Source: Ectopseudomonas mendocina (GTDB lineage: Bacteria; Pseudomonadota; Gammaproteobacteria; Pseudomonadales; Pseudomonadaceae). Taken from it: 64,000 nucleotides of DNA. The position numbers were made by a program, and so were the translations under genes. Location: positions 1 to 64,000 of the forward strand of contig NZ_JADTQG010000022.1 in assembly GCF_016008875.1 (NCBI RefSeq). Reading direction: 5' to 3'. The notes below the pieces were generated by a model. It ran no database searches. It had not been told where the DNA came from and was given only the letters and a program-made list of their open reading frames with translations. Positions 43,775-53,885 of the stretch are shown here, in pieces (position 1 is the first letter of the stretch; the number at the start of each line of letters is the position of its first letter).

Positions 43775-46375
43775 TTACTTAGCTGCTTCATCGGGTAGTG
43801 CAAGACGCTCGCGCACCTCGCGAATGATAATGGCTGGAATGTCCATTGCGTGGAGTTGGCTTGCGCGCTCGTAGGCCCACGCTATGCATTCCTCCTTGCT
43901 TAAATCGTCGCGGGCAATTTTCTCGTATAAAGCAACAGCGCTCATGCGGGAAAGACCAAGCTCCATGAGCGAAAGTAGCGTCGTCGACGAAACGCCAAAC
44001 TCAAGTTGCATTCCGATATCTATGCCATCATCGATTAGGTCTTCACGGCCAATCTCGCGAAGGTGCAAACGCAGCACATCCATATAAGCGGAAAGGTATT
44101 TTGGTGCTCTAAACCGAGCGATCTGCTCCACTAACTCCATCGTGCCACGGATGAGCTCAGGCAACTTGAAAGACCTGCCGACCTTTTGGTGCCAATCAAT
44201 ACTGTCACGAATGATCCTGGCCAGCGAGTACCCCTTTAGCCATTTGACAACGATCAACGCATACAGCTTGATACGAGTCCCGGGTGTGAACGCAAAAAAC
44301 AAATGCTTGTTGACTCTCTCCATAATCGTTACGAATCGATCATAGCTGTCGTTGCTCGCGACTTCAGCAGGGAGCAGGTTTTCTACATCACCAGGGTAGG
44401 CACGAAAGGCTTCGAGAAGATGCTGAAGGCCAATCGCACTCACGCCTGGGTGCCTGGTGGCAAGGTCGACGCTGATTTCGATCTGTTCTGCTAGCCCCCC
44501 TAGGGCTTGGTCGAGTTTCGCAATCGATGCGGCGTCATGGCGTTTCGCGAGGCTAGCCGCTGATATGGAGCCGAGCCGCATAAAAGTGGTAAGTAAATAG
44601 GCTCCAACCTGCTCGAACTTATCCTTGTCCTCAATACTGGAGAGATCCGGTAGTCCACGCTTAGAGAGATAGTCCGCCATGCCGTCCCCAAGATCGAGAA
44701 CTGCGTCACTTTCGCGCTTAATGGGATAGCGTGCGCGACCAGGAACCCCGGCCGGCCAAGCCTGCTTGTCTTCCGGATCGATGCAGATGATGTTTCCTTG
44801 GAATTCATTACCCCATCTCCCTGCGCGACCAGCCAAGTTCCAGAAGTCGTGCGGCTCCATCGGATGGCCTTTCCCTTTACGCGGTCCACGCACCACAATT
44901 GTCCGACAGGACAAATTCACGCCCTCGATCAAAGTGGAAGTGCATACCAAGAAACGTATCTTACCTAACCGAAATAGCCGCTCTATCTCTAAACGGAGCA
45001 GTGACGGCATGTTGCCGTAGTGGAATGCTACCCCGAGCTCCACAAGCGGTGCCAGCCGGAAGTCCTGATGCACGCCCTTTCGAGCGAGTTCAGCGAGCTG
45101 TGAAATCTCCAGATCAATAGATTCAGGTTTGGGCAAAAGCTGGCTGATCAAGTCAGCAACTTCTTCCGCTTCTCCAGCTCCATTTGCGTAGACAAGGGTT
45201 CCACCTCTTTCGCCGGCAGCTGCTGCGATGAATGCGAGGCGCTTCTTAAGTCCGGCTGGTGTACTCGCGAGCTGAAGAACCCCTATTGGAAGTTCTGAGC
45301 CTTGCTGTCGTAGTGTAATCGCCCAAAGCTTCGATTTTCGCGGCACTTGGGTCGCGACCATTAGATTCTGAAGGACCGGAGAGGAGTCGCTATCGACAGC
45401 GATGGTCTGCACACCATCGGGGGCGTCCGAGAGTAACTCTTCCGGATTTTGGGTTGCAGGGCTGATGAAAACGGCTTTCAGCTTTGGGTTGGCGCGAGTG
45501 GCACGCTCTATTGCGTCCTGCAAAATCACGCCGCGCTGGTTGTCGCCGATCTTGTGCGCCTCGTCCACAATTAGCAGATCTACCGAAAGCACATCGCTGA
45601 GCAAGTTGGCGAAAAGGTGCAGCCGCTCTTGCGTAAAGACGAGAATCACTCGTGCGCCACCCGCCCGCGCAGCTTTGTACTTATCGGTGAGGGGAAGGGA
45701 CGAAACCTCGACTAGTTCGACATTACCGAGGAGTTCTTTAAGATTGGTCTCGATTTCGGAGACAAGCGCGCGGGTCGGGGCGAGATAAACAACCACCCGG
45801 CTCTTACCCGCTATTACTTGGTCGATCAACCACTGAAGCACAAGAAACGTCTTACCTGAAGCAGTCGGTGCTGAAGCTGATAGCCAGTTATCTCCAGTCG
45901 CATTAGTCCAGAAGCGCTGCTGAAAATCGTTTACTTGAAGCCAATTCCCGCTCGATTGCATCAGGATGGAACGATCTATCTCACGACGCTGAGCCTCAAG
46001 ACGCAATGCAATACCAAGCCGCGTATCGAGATCAGCTTTCACTAACTCTCGATCGGTGGCTAAGGTAATTGCCCGAAAGTTGGAAAGCTTACCCATCAGG
46101 ACGGCACCAGCGTCCTTGAATGCTTGATCATCTGTCAAAGAAATTGCAGCGGTTGCGATTCGAAGAGCGGCTTCTTGATCGCCCCTTTGATCGGATCGCG
46201 CGAGAATACTGCCGGCGAGCAACAATCTAGGCCAGTCAATGGACGTCGGGGACTGTACCGAGGTATCTGGTGACAGATTGTCGAGTTCATTACGTACTGT
46301 GAGTTGAGTGATCGTATCGAGATCGCATCGAACGCCTTCTTGGAGAAGCCACGATTGTAGGTCGGCGAGGCTCAT
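43775..46375 (-). CDS. hamB: Hachiman defence helicase HamB
   Basis: This 866-residue superfamily 2 helicase has Walker A SAPTASGKT near residues 168-176, DEAH at 271-274, motif III SPAT near 305, and motif VI AGRAGRWG near 515-522, followed by a long all-helical C-terminus. HamB uses ATP to patrol DNA and releases or activates HamA when the DNA is damaged or foreign. The ATG at 46375 overlaps the hamA stop (TAATG), so the two are translationally coupled; the open frame further upstream overlaps hamA and is not used. Codon use and base composition are lower in GC than the surrounding genes, a sign of horizontal transfer. Confidence 0.9.
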   Translation of the reverse strand: MSLADLQSWLLQEGVRCDLDTITQLTVRNELDNLSPDTSVQSPTSIDWPRLLLAGSILARSDQRGDQEAALRIATAAISLTDDQAFKDAGAVLMGKLSNFRAITLATDRELVKADLDTRLGIALRLEAQRREIDRSILMQSSGNWLQVNDFQQRFWTNATGDNWLSASAPTASGKTFLVLQWLIDQVIAGKSRVVVYLAPTRALVSEIETNLKELLGNVELVEVSSLPLTDKYKAARAGGARVILVFTQERLHLFANLLSDVLSVDLLIVDEAHKIGDNQRGVILQDAIERATRANPKLKAVFISPATQNPEELLSDAPDGVQTIAVDSDSSPVLQNLMVATQVPRKSKLWAITLRQQGSELPIGVLQLASTPAGLKKRLAFIAAAAGERGGTLVYANGAGEAEEVADLISQLLPKPESIDLEISQLAELARKGVHQDFRLAPLVELGVAFHYGNMPSLLRLEIERLFRLGKIRFLVCTSTLIEGVNLSCRTIVVRGPRKGKGHPMEPHDFWNLAGRAGRWGNEFQGNIICIDPEDKQAWPAGVPGRARYPIKRESDAVLDLGDGMADYLSKRGLPDLSSIEDKDKFEQVGAYLLTTFMRLGSISAASLAKRHDAASIAKLDQALGGLAEQIEISVDLATRHPGVSAIGLQHLLEAFRAYPGDVENLLPAEVASNDSYDRFVTIMERVNKHLFFAFTPGTRIKLYALIVVKWLKGYSLARIIRDSIDWHQKVGRSFKLPELIRGTMELVEQIARFRAPKYLSAYMDVLRLHLREIGREDLIDDGIDIGMQLEFGVSSTTLLSLMELGLSRMSAVALYEKIARDDLSKEECIAWAYERASQLHAMDIPAIIIREVRERLALPDEAAK

Positions 46376-47421
46376 TACTCCTTGACCCCCATTGCCTTTA
46401 GGAATGCAGCGCGGAAACCCTCGGCCGACGGCAGGGGGACGCAAAATAACTCGATTTCTATCTGTTCGAGCCTCTCCAATTTCAGCCGTTCGCCAATACG
46501 ATTCTTCCAACCGCTAAGTGCAGTACGGGACGCCTCGACGATCTCCTCAGCAACCGCCTTCGCCTCGTCTTTCGGATAGAATGGTGCATCGAAGCCTACA
46601 AGGGCCAAGCCGCAATATTGAACCCGCTTCGACATGACCGATGACTTGTCAAAATACTTCTTGAGTGCATCAGTGAGTGCTGGATTGCTAAGGTCGGCCT
46701 TATCGCTAAGGAGCATCAGATCGCGCTCCCGCCCTGCATCCTCGTGCTCGGGCTCGATCAAAAAGGGGGAGAGAGAATTGAGACATTCGCGAATCGCAGC
46801 GCTCGCATCCGCGTAAACTTTTGATTCGCCCCAGTAAAGCTTTAAAATGCCCTCCGCTGTCACCCCCGCGTACACCCCATCCGCGCCGTGATAGTGCATA
46901 CGTGTGTCCGTCTTGAGGTCCATCTTGCAAAGAATCTGTGGCAGCTTGAGAAAGCGCTCCGCCAGCAGGAACAGCAGCATCTCTCCGCCCTCACCGGTGT
47001 TCGCCAAATCAGTAAACGAGCGCTTGGCACGCTCGATTAGCTCAGCGACTGCCTCGGTGCTGTTGAATCTGTTGTCTCGCGCTTTTGCGTCGGCGAGCTT
47101 CGAGCGCGGGATCGCATAATCTACGACGGCATTCCGCATGAACTCTGCTAGCCGATGTGTTTGAACACGGCCATTTCCATCCACTGATAGGCAGTGGCAG
47201 TGAATCTTGACTAAATGCCCATCAATGGGCACGTCACGCTCTACGAGCGTCAAGTGAACCTCAAGTGCTTCTGGGTTCCCCGTCAGAGCAGCTTCGAGAT
47301 CGGCAGAGGTGATGATCGACAAACGGCCTCCATTCCATATCGTCCGCCCATCTGCCTTCAGATGGCACAACGAGATCACAATGTAACTGGCTTCACTACT
47401 GTAGTGAATAGGGCAAGCCAC
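46375..47421 (-). CDS. hamA: Hachiman defence effector HamA (DUF1837 nuclease)
   Basis: This protein of up to 348 residues belongs to DUF1837. Conserved features are TGEGGEMLLFLLAERFL near 142-158, HYHGADGV near 176-183 and the acidic-x-Lys motif YWGESKVY near 196-203, consistent with the PD-(D/E)xK-like nuclease of Hachiman. HamA is held by HamB and degrades DNA when released, aborting infection. The frame opens with a GTG at 47421 lacking a ribosome-binding site; a TTG about 33 codons in, preceded by GGAGG, could be the true start (about 315 residues). Lower GC than its neighbours. Confidence 0.88.
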   Translation of the reverse strand: MACPIHYSSEASYIVISLCHLKADGRTIWNGGRLSIITSADLEAALTGNPEALEVHLTLVERDVPIDGHLVKIHCHCLSVDGNGRVQTHRLAEFMRNAVVDYAIPRSKLADAKARDNRFNSTEAVAELIERAKRSFTDLANTGEGGEMLLFLLAERFLKLPQILCKMDLKTDTRMHYHGADGVYAGVTAEGILKLYWGESKVYADASAAIRECLNSLSPFLIEPEHEDAGRERDLMLLSDKADLSNPALTDALKKYFDKSSVMSKRVQYCGLALVGFDAPFYPKDEAKAVAEEIVEASRTALSGWKNRIGERLKLERLEQIEIELFCVPLPSAEGFRAAFLKAMGVKE

Positions 47422-47442
47422 TGTAGGGACTCTTAAACGAAC

Positions 47443-47458
47443 GCTTCTGGCCGAAAGC
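47443..47458. repeat. Right 16-bp inverted repeat flanking the defence island
   Basis: GCTTCTGGCCGAAAGC is the exact inverse complement of 43396-43411 and lies just upstream of hamA. Confidence 0.65.
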
Positions 47459-47500
47459 AGCCTCTAACGCTTATCGCTATCGGCCGTACAACCGCCCAGC

Positions 47501-48265
47501 TCATTTATAAAAGCTTGAAGGCGCAATGCCGAACTGCCGTCGGAACGCTGCGGCGAAGGCGCTCTGGCTTTCGTAGCCATGCTGCAGGGCGACTTGCAGC
47601 ACTGGCTGGCCTTCGGCCAGGGCTTCCAGCGAGAGCAGCAGGCGCGCCTGTTGGCGCCAGCGGCCGAAGGTGATGCCGGTGCTGCCGAGAAAACGTCGGT
47701 GAAAGGTCTTCGGACTCATGGCCAGGCTATCTGCCCAATGCTCGGCGCCGTCGGTCTGCGCCGGGTTTTGCGCTAGGGCCTGGCAGACCCGGGCGATGCG
47801 TTCGTCATCCGGCCAGGGCAGGTGGAAGGGCAACACCGGCAGGCTACGCAGTTCGTCCAGGAGAAAACGCGTCAGGCGGCCGTCCCGGCTATCCGCACTG
47901 TACTGCGCCGGCACCTGGGTGGCCGCCAGGATAAGTTCGCGTAGCAGTGGCGATACATCGATCACGCAGTTGTCCGTGGGCAGCCCCTCGATGGCGTCGG
48001 GGTTGACGAACAAACTGCGCATGCGTGCCGCGCCGCGTATGCGCAGCGCGTGCTCGACGCCTGCCTGCACCCACACGCCGCGGGTGGGCGGTATGACCCA
48101 GCGGCCGGCCGGTGTCTCCACCACCAGCACTCCGGAAATGGCGTAGAACAATTGCGCGCGCGGGTGGCTGTGGGCGGGCACCTGATGACCGCTGGGGTAG
48201 TCGACCGAGACGCCGGTGACCGGCATTGCCAGAGATTCATAAGGCAGGTGGCTGTGGTCGACCAT
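47501..48265 (-). CDS. AraC-family regulator with cupin sensor
   Basis: This 254-residue regulator has an N-terminal cupin (HQVPAHSHPRAQLFYAISGVLVVETPAGRWVIPPTRGVWV, about residues 27-66) and a C-terminal double helix-turn-helix (WADSLAMSPKTFHRRF; VLQVALQHGYESQSAFAAAFRRQFGIAPSSFYK). This architecture matches small-ligand regulators of drug exporters. It is divergent from the leucine leader/leuA unit, but the ligand and targets are unknown. Confidence 0.9.
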   Translation of the reverse strand: MVDHSHLPYESLAMPVTGVSVDYPSGHQVPAHSHPRAQLFYAISGVLVVETPAGRWVIPPTRGVWVQAGVEHALRIRGAARMRSLFVNPDAIEGLPTDNCVIDVSPLLRELILAATQVPAQYSADSRDGRLTRFLLDELRSLPVLPFHLPWPDDERIARVCQALAQNPAQTDGAEHWADSLAMSPKTFHRRFLGSTGITFGRWRQQARLLLSLEALAEGQPVLQVALQHGYESQSAFAAAFRRQFGIAPSSFYK

Positions 48266-48399
48266 GGGCGTATCCAGATGTGCGGGTTGGCCAGCTTAGC
48301 TGCGGTAGTGACCATTTGGCGACAACGACGGACCATTTGTCGTGCGTGGTCGGTTTCCGGGCTGCCTATGCTGGGCCCCTGTCTGACCGGAACTGCGCC

Positions 48400-48507
48400 A
48401 TGAACCTCCTGCTGCCCTTGCTAACGCTACTCGTCCTGAGCTTCGGCCGGGGTCTGTCGCCGAATGTGTGGCGCCAACTTGCGATCTCCCCCAGATCCCG
48501 GCCTTGA
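48400..48507 (+). CDS. Leucine-rich leader peptide of leuA
   Basis: A 35-codon reading frame begins MNLLLPLLTLLVLSF: 8 of residues 3-13 are Leu, using uncommon codons (CTA twice, TTG, CTC) among CTG. It ends 63 bases before the leuA start and its 3' part overlaps one arm of a potential antiterminator hairpin. This is the arrangement of amino-acid attenuation leaders. It is too short to be a normal protein and has no recognised domain. Confidence 0.65.
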   Translation: MNLLLPLLTLLVLSFGRGLSPNVWRQLAISPRSRP

Positions 48508-48554
48508 ACAGCCCGCCAGAGCGGGCAGGGGAGATCGGCATTGTCCGCTCTCCC
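48482..48554 (+). promoter_or_regulatory. Alternative hairpins of the leuA leader
   Basis: Segment 48528-48537 can pair perfectly over 10 bp with 48482-48491 (inside the leader peptide frame), or 48529-48534 can pair with 48549-48554 plus a 3-bp inner stem. The two are mutually exclusive. A third, 6-bp hairpin (48511-48516 with 48521-48526) sits between. No T-run follows, so control could be at translation rather than termination. Confidence 0.6.
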
Positions 48555-48570
48555 GTTCGAGGTTCGCCCC

Positions 48571-50250
48571 ATGCTGCGCAATCCGCAAACCAAGTACCGT
48601 GCTTTCCCTTCCATCGACCTGCCCAATCGCCGCTGGCCTTCGCGTCAGATCACCCAGGCCCCGGTGTGGCTGTCCACCGACCTGCGTGATGGTAACCAGG
48701 CGCTGTTCGAGCCAATGAACCGAGAGCGCAAGTTGCGCCTGTTCGGCGAGCTGGTGCGCCTCGGTTTCAAGGAAATCGAGGTCGGTTTCCCGGCCGCCTC
48801 GCGCACCGACTTCGAGATCATCCGCCAACTCATCGATGAGGGTGGTATTCCCGGTGACGTTACGCCCATGGTCATGACCCAGCTGCGCGAGGACCTGATC
48901 GAGGAGACCGTACGAGCCGTGGCCGGCGCACGGCGGGTGATCGTGCACCTGTACAACGCCATCGCACCAGTGTGGCGGCGGGTGGTGTTCGGCCTGTCGG
49001 TGGACGAAGTGGAGCAGCTGGTGGTGCGCCACGTGCAATTGCTCAAGGAAAAGGTGGCGGCGCACCCGCAGACGGAGTGGGTGCTGCAGTACTCCCCGGA
49101 GACCTTCTGCATGGCCGAGCTGGAGGTGTCGCTGCGCATGTGCAACGCCGCCATTCGCACCTGGGATGCCGGCCCCGGCCGGCCGATCATCATCAATCTG
49201 CCGACCACGGTGGAAGTGGCGACGCCCAATGTCTTCGCCGACCAGATCGAATGGATGCACGAGCGCCTGGAGCGCCGTGAGCATGTGGTGCTCTCGGTTC
49301 ATCCGCACAACGACCGCGGCACCGGTGTGGCCTGTGCCGAGCAGGCGCTGCTGGCCGGCGCCCAGCGGGTGGAGGGCTGCCTGTTCGGCAATGGTGAGCG
49401 CAGCGGCAACCTCGACTTGGTCACCCTCGCACTGAATCTCTATACCCAGGGCGTCGATCCGCGCCTGGATTTTTCCGATATCGCTGGCGTGGCTCGGGTA
49501 GCCGAGATGTGCACCGGGCTGCCGATCCACCCGCGCCATCCCTACGTCGGCGATCTGGTGTTCACCGCCTTTTCCGGCTCGCATCAAGATGCCATCGCCA
49601 AAGGGTTCGCGGCGCAGGACCCGGAGGGGTTCTGGGAGGTGCCTTACCTGCCAATCGACCCGCAAGACTTGGGGCGCACCTACGACAGTATCGTGCGGGT
49701 CAACAGCCAGTCGGGCAAAGGCGGCATCGCCTACCTGCTGCAGCGCGACCACGGCGTGTCGATGCCGCGGCGGATGCAGGTCGAGTTCAGCGCCATCGTG
49801 CAGAAAGTGGCTGACAGCAGCGAAACCGAACTGACCAGCACCGAGCTCTGGGCAATGTTCCAGCGCCACTACCTGGCGCCCGCGCGCCCCGGTGGCGAAC
49901 TGGTCTATCTCGGTCACCAGCTGTTCGAGGACGATGCCGGCCAGGGTGTGATGCTGGAGATCGAGCTGCCCAACGGCCGCCGACGGCAGTTGCAGGGCAT
50001 CGGTAACGGTCCTATCGACGCCGCCGTCTCTGCGCTCGGTCTGCCCATCCGCGTCGACAGCTACGAGGAGCGCAGCTTGGGCGGTGGTGCCTCCGCCAAT
50101 GCCCTGGCACTGGTCGAGGTGGCATGGCCGGGCGTGGCCGGCTCGCGCTTCGGGGCTGGCAGCCACGCGAACATCGTCGTCGCCTCGATCCAGGCTTTGC
50201 TGGTCGCGGTGTCGCGTTTCGATGACGGTCTGGTGCAGTTGCTCGAATGA
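48571..50250 (+). CDS. leuA: 2-isopropylmalate synthase LeuA
   Basis: This 559-residue enzyme condenses acetyl-CoA and 2-oxoisovalerate in leucine biosynthesis. The HMGL-like barrel has the catalytic/metal Asp in STDLRDGNQA near residue 43, the metal histidines in SVHPHNDRGTG near 247 and GCLFGNGERSGN near 271. The C-terminal allosteric leucine-binding domain covers about 420-559. The ATG at 48571 with GAGG upstream matches the family start MLRNPQTKYRAFPSIDLP better than an upstream TTG. A leader peptide lies before it. No other leu genes are adjacent. Confidence 0.92.
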   Translation: MLRNPQTKYRAFPSIDLPNRRWPSRQITQAPVWLSTDLRDGNQALFEPMNRERKLRLFGELVRLGFKEIEVGFPAASRTDFEIIRQLIDEGGIPGDVTPMVMTQLREDLIEETVRAVAGARRVIVHLYNAIAPVWRRVVFGLSVDEVEQLVVRHVQLLKEKVAAHPQTEWVLQYSPETFCMAELEVSLRMCNAAIRTWDAGPGRPIIINLPTTVEVATPNVFADQIEWMHERLERREHVVLSVHPHNDRGTGVACAEQALLAGAQRVEGCLFGNGERSGNLDLVTLALNLYTQGVDPRLDFSDIAGVARVAEMCTGLPIHPRHPYVGDLVFTAFSGSHQDAIAKGFAAQDPEGFWEVPYLPIDPQDLGRTYDSIVRVNSQSGKGGIAYLLQRDHGVSMPRRMQVEFSAIVQKVADSSETELTSTELWAMFQRHYLAPARPGGELVYLGHQLFEDDAGQGVMLEIELPNGRRRQLQGIGNGPIDAAVSALGLPIRVDSYEERSLGGGASANALALVEVAWPGVAGSRFGAGSHANIVVASIQALLVAVSRFDDGLVQLLE

Positions 50251-50459
50251 GATCGCGCCTGTCGCCTCCAAGGCCTGAACAGCTGGCGTAGAGCGACCTG
50301 CTCTGCATCTGCCTCACCCAATGCGCCTAGCCGCCGTAAGCACTATCCGGTGGAGGGTTTTTCGGCTCGGGCATCCTGCTTCGCTCTACCTCCTGTATCA
50401 CCGCAGCGGTAACCGCGACAGGCGCTAGGCGCCGAAGCCCCTTGCATGCCCACGAGGAG

Positions 50460-51214
<755 letters not shown>

Positions 51215-51215
<1 letters not shown>

Positions 51216-51883
51216 CAGTCGTCCTGCTCGTGCCGGTTGACCCTGGCCTCCAGGCGCGCCTGGAAGTGCGCAAGGATGCTGGCCAGCGCCCAATAGATCA
51301 GCGCGGCTGCCAGGTACATGGTGAAGATCTCGAAGGTGCGCGCGGTGATCAACTGCGCCTGACGGAACAGTTCCGGCACCTGAATGGTGGCGGCCAGGGC
51401 GGTGTCCTTGACCAGCGAAATGAAGCTGTTGCCCAACGGCGGCAGGGCGGTGCGCGCCGCCTGCGGCAGGATGGCCCGGTACAGCGTCTGCGCCTTGCTC
51501 ATGCCGATGCTGGCAGCGGCTTCCCACTGGCCACGGTCGATGGAGGCGATCGCGGCGCGGAGAATCTCCGAGGTGTAAGCGGCCATGTTCAGCGAGAAGC
51601 CGATCAGTGCGGCCGGTAGCGGGTCGAGCTGGATACCCAGTTGCGGCAGGCCGTAGTAGATCAGAAACAGCTGCACCAGCAGTGGTGTGCCGCGGAAGAA
51701 GGACACGTACAACCGTGTAAGCCAGCGCAGCGGCGCTGGTCCGTACAGGCGTCCGATAGCGAGGGAGAAGCCCAGCAGCAGGCCGAAGAACATGCCGCCC
51801 AGGCTGAGTACGACCGTGAAATAGGCGCCCTTGAGCAGAAAGGGCGCGGACTCCAGAGCCAGCTGCAGGGCGGATTCGATCAT
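51215..51883 (-). CDS. tcyL: Cystine ABC transporter permease TcyL-like
   Basis: This 222-residue inner-membrane permease of the HisM/GlnP family has about five TM helices and the coupling-helix EAA-like loop GQWEAAASIGMSKAQTLYRAILPQAARTALPPLGNSFISLVKDTAL near residues 136-180. It overlaps the binding-protein gene by 4 bases and the ATPase gene by 1 base, so all three are translationally coupled. Confidence 0.9.
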
Positions 51884-52677
51884 CGGGTGACGTCAGCCTT
51901 GAACCATTTCTCGGACAGTTGCTTGAGGGTGCCGTCGGCGCTCAGCTTGGCCAGGGCCTCGTCGATGGCGGCGAGCAGTTCGGGGTTGCCCTTGCGCAGG
52001 GCGATACCGGCTTCCAGGCGAGAGAAGGCATCGCCGGCCACGGCCAGGCGACCACCAGTTTTCTCGACCATCTCGAAGGCGGCCAAGCGATCCACCAGGA
52101 TTACGTCGATGCGGCCGACATTGAGGTCCTGGAACTTGGTCGGATCGTCGTCGTAGGTGCGGATGTCGGCCTGCGGCACGTTTTCCTTCAACCACTGCTC
52201 GTAGTTGGTGCCCAAGCCCACGCCGACTTTCTTGCCGGCCAGATCCTGCGCGCTCTTGATGCTGTCGCCATCGGCCTTGCGGGTCAGCGCCTGGATGCCG
52301 GAGACGGTGTAAGGGGTGGAGAAATCGTATTTCTGCTTGCGCTCGTCGGAGATGGTCACCTGGTTGATCACCACGTCCAGGCGCTTGGATTCCAGCGCGG
52401 CGAGGATGCCGTCCCACTTGGTCGGCTGGAACTCGGCCTTGACCCCCATTTCCTTGGCCAGCGCTTCGGCCAGTTCCACCTCGAAGCCGGTCAGCTTGCC
52501 GTTGGCGTCCTGGTAGTTGAAGGGCGGGTAAGTGCCCTCCAGGCCGACCTTGATGGCGCCACGGGCCTTTATGTCATCGAGCAGGTCCGCGGCGAAGCTC
52601 GGCGCGCTGAGGCTGGCACCGAGCACCAGGGCCAGGCTGCCGAAAAGGAAATGGCGACGCAGGGTTGAGACGTTCAT
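51880..52677 (-). CDS. tcyJ: Cystine-binding periplasmic protein TcyJ-like
   Basis: This 265-residue amino-acid binding protein has a signal peptide (about residues 1-29, ending SFAAD) and SBP_bac_3 motifs: IKVGLEGTYPPFNYQDANGKLTGFEVELAEALAKEMG, KRLDVVINQVTISDERKQKYDFSTPY. It resembles FliY/TcyJ. The AT-rich 78-base gap upstream (52678-52755) probably carries an internal promoter. It works with the permease and ATPase downstream to bring cystine and related disulfides into the cell. Confidence 0.9.
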   Translation of the reverse strand: MNVSTLRRHFLFGSLALVLGASLSAPSFAADLLDDIKARGAIKVGLEGTYPPFNYQDANGKLTGFEVELAEALAKEMGVKAEFQPTKWDGILAALESKRLDVVINQVTISDERKQKYDFSTPYTVSGIQALTRKADGDSIKSAQDLAGKKVGVGLGTNYEQWLKENVPQADIRTYDDDPTKFQDLNVGRIDVILVDRLAAFEMVEKTGGRLAVAGDAFSRLEAGIALRKGNPELLAAIDEALAKLSADGTLKQLSEKWFKADVTR

Positions 52678-52755
52678 GGTGACCTCGTGCAGGAAGAAGA
52701 TTGCGCCACTCTAGGCGGAATTTTTTATGCCGCTAAATAATTAAAAGTTACTCAT

Positions 52756-53751
52756 TTATTCGTTTTTCTTGTAGGCGAACAGGGCAGGTGAGCCACCCGT
52801 ATGCAGGAACAGCAACGGACCATTGCCGGGGAAGGCGCCTCGGTCGAGCCCGTCGAGCAATCCGGCGAAGGCTTTGCCAGTGTAGACCGGGTCGAGCAGT
52901 ATCGCTTCCAGGCTGGCCAGCAGGCGGATGGCCTGCAGAGCACCAGCATTGGCTTCGCCGTAGCGTGGCGCGAAATAGGCGTCCCACAGCTCCAGGTTCA
53001 ATCCGTGTGGCACGTCTACACCCAGCAGCTCAGCCGTGCGCTGCAGTAGACCTTCGACCTTGGGCTTTTGTGCCGCCTCGCTGCGCGAAACGGTGACGCC
53101 GATCACGCGCGTGCTCGGGCGTGCCGCCTCCAGCGCCAGGGCCAGCCCGGCATGGGTGCCGGCGCTGCCGGAGGCCAGCACCACGGCGGCGAAATCCTGG
53201 CCGCTGGCGGCGATCTGTTCGGCCAGCTCAAGGCCGCCGCGGACATAGCCGAGCGCGCCCAGTGCATTGGAGCCGCCGATGGGCACGGCGTACGGCCGCC
53301 TTCCGGCAGCGCGCAGCCGTTGGCAGGCGGCCTCCAGCAACTGGTCGGCATCGTCCAGGTTGGCGACGTTTTCCACTTCGGCGCCGAACAGATCCAGCAG
53401 CAGGCGGTTGCCGTTCCGCAGATAGTCGGCGCTGTGGCTGTCGATGGGATTTTCCAGCAGCGCCAGGCAGCCGAGGCCCAGTTGCGCGGCTACGGCCGCA
53501 GTCTGGCGCACATGGTTGGACTGGATAGCGCCGGCGGTGACCAGCACGTCGGCGCCCTTGGCCTGCGCATCGGCGGCGAGGTATTCCAGCTTGCGCGCCT
53601 TGTTGCCACCCAGCGCTAGCGGCGTGAGGTCGTCGCGCTTGATCCAGACATCCCTGCCCAGATGCCGGGACAAACGCGGCAGATGTTGCAGAGCGGTGGC
53701 TTGGGGAATTAGCGGCAGGCGAGGGAAACGGGCGAGGGCGGCGGTAAGCAT
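52756..53751 (-). CDS. dcyD: D-cysteine desulfhydrase DcyD
   Basis: This 331-residue PLP enzyme of the tryptophan-synthase-beta fold converts D-cysteine to pyruvate, ammonia and sulfide. The PLP lysine is K51 in LGGNKARKLEYL; the phosphate-binding loop is SGSAGTHAG near residue 190; the SNHVRQTAA motif follows at about 78. Length and order match DcyD/YedO. A strong AGGAGG ribosome-binding site precedes the ATG. It heads the cystine uptake operon and is divergent from metQ. It may supply sulfur or detoxify D-cysteine imported by the transporter. Confidence 0.92.
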   Translation of the reverse strand: MLTAALARFPRLPLIPQATALQHLPRLSRHLGRDVWIKRDDLTPLALGGNKARKLEYLAADAQAKGADVLVTAGAIQSNHVRQTAAVAAQLGLGCLALLENPIDSHSADYLRNGNRLLLDLFGAEVENVANLDDADQLLEAACQRLRAAGRRPYAVPIGGSNALGALGYVRGGLELAEQIAASGQDFAAVVLASGSAGTHAGLALALEAARPSTRVIGVTVSRSEAAQKPKVEGLLQRTAELLGVDVPHGLNLELWDAYFAPRYGEANAGALQAIRLLASLEAILLDPVYTGKAFAGLLDGLDRGAFPGNGPLLFLHTGGSPALFAYKKNE

Positions 53752-53809
53752 GGAGCCTCCTGAGAGCGAAGGCCATCTACTCTAGGTCGCAGAGAGGATG
53801 GCTCACAAG

Positions 53810-53885
53810 CGAAAACAGATTTTGATTTCGGATATAAGAAAATAACTAATAAGTATTTTGTGGAATAAATATTTCTTCATACTGT
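53810..53885. promoter_or_regulatory. AT-rich divergent promoter region of dcyD and metQ
   Basis: The stretch around 53813-53880 is strikingly AT-rich for this chromosome, with several AATAA/TTATT-like runs, and lies between divergent sulfur genes. A CysB or other sulfur-starvation promoter is a reasonable inference; specific boxes cannot be assigned by eye. Confidence 0.4.
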
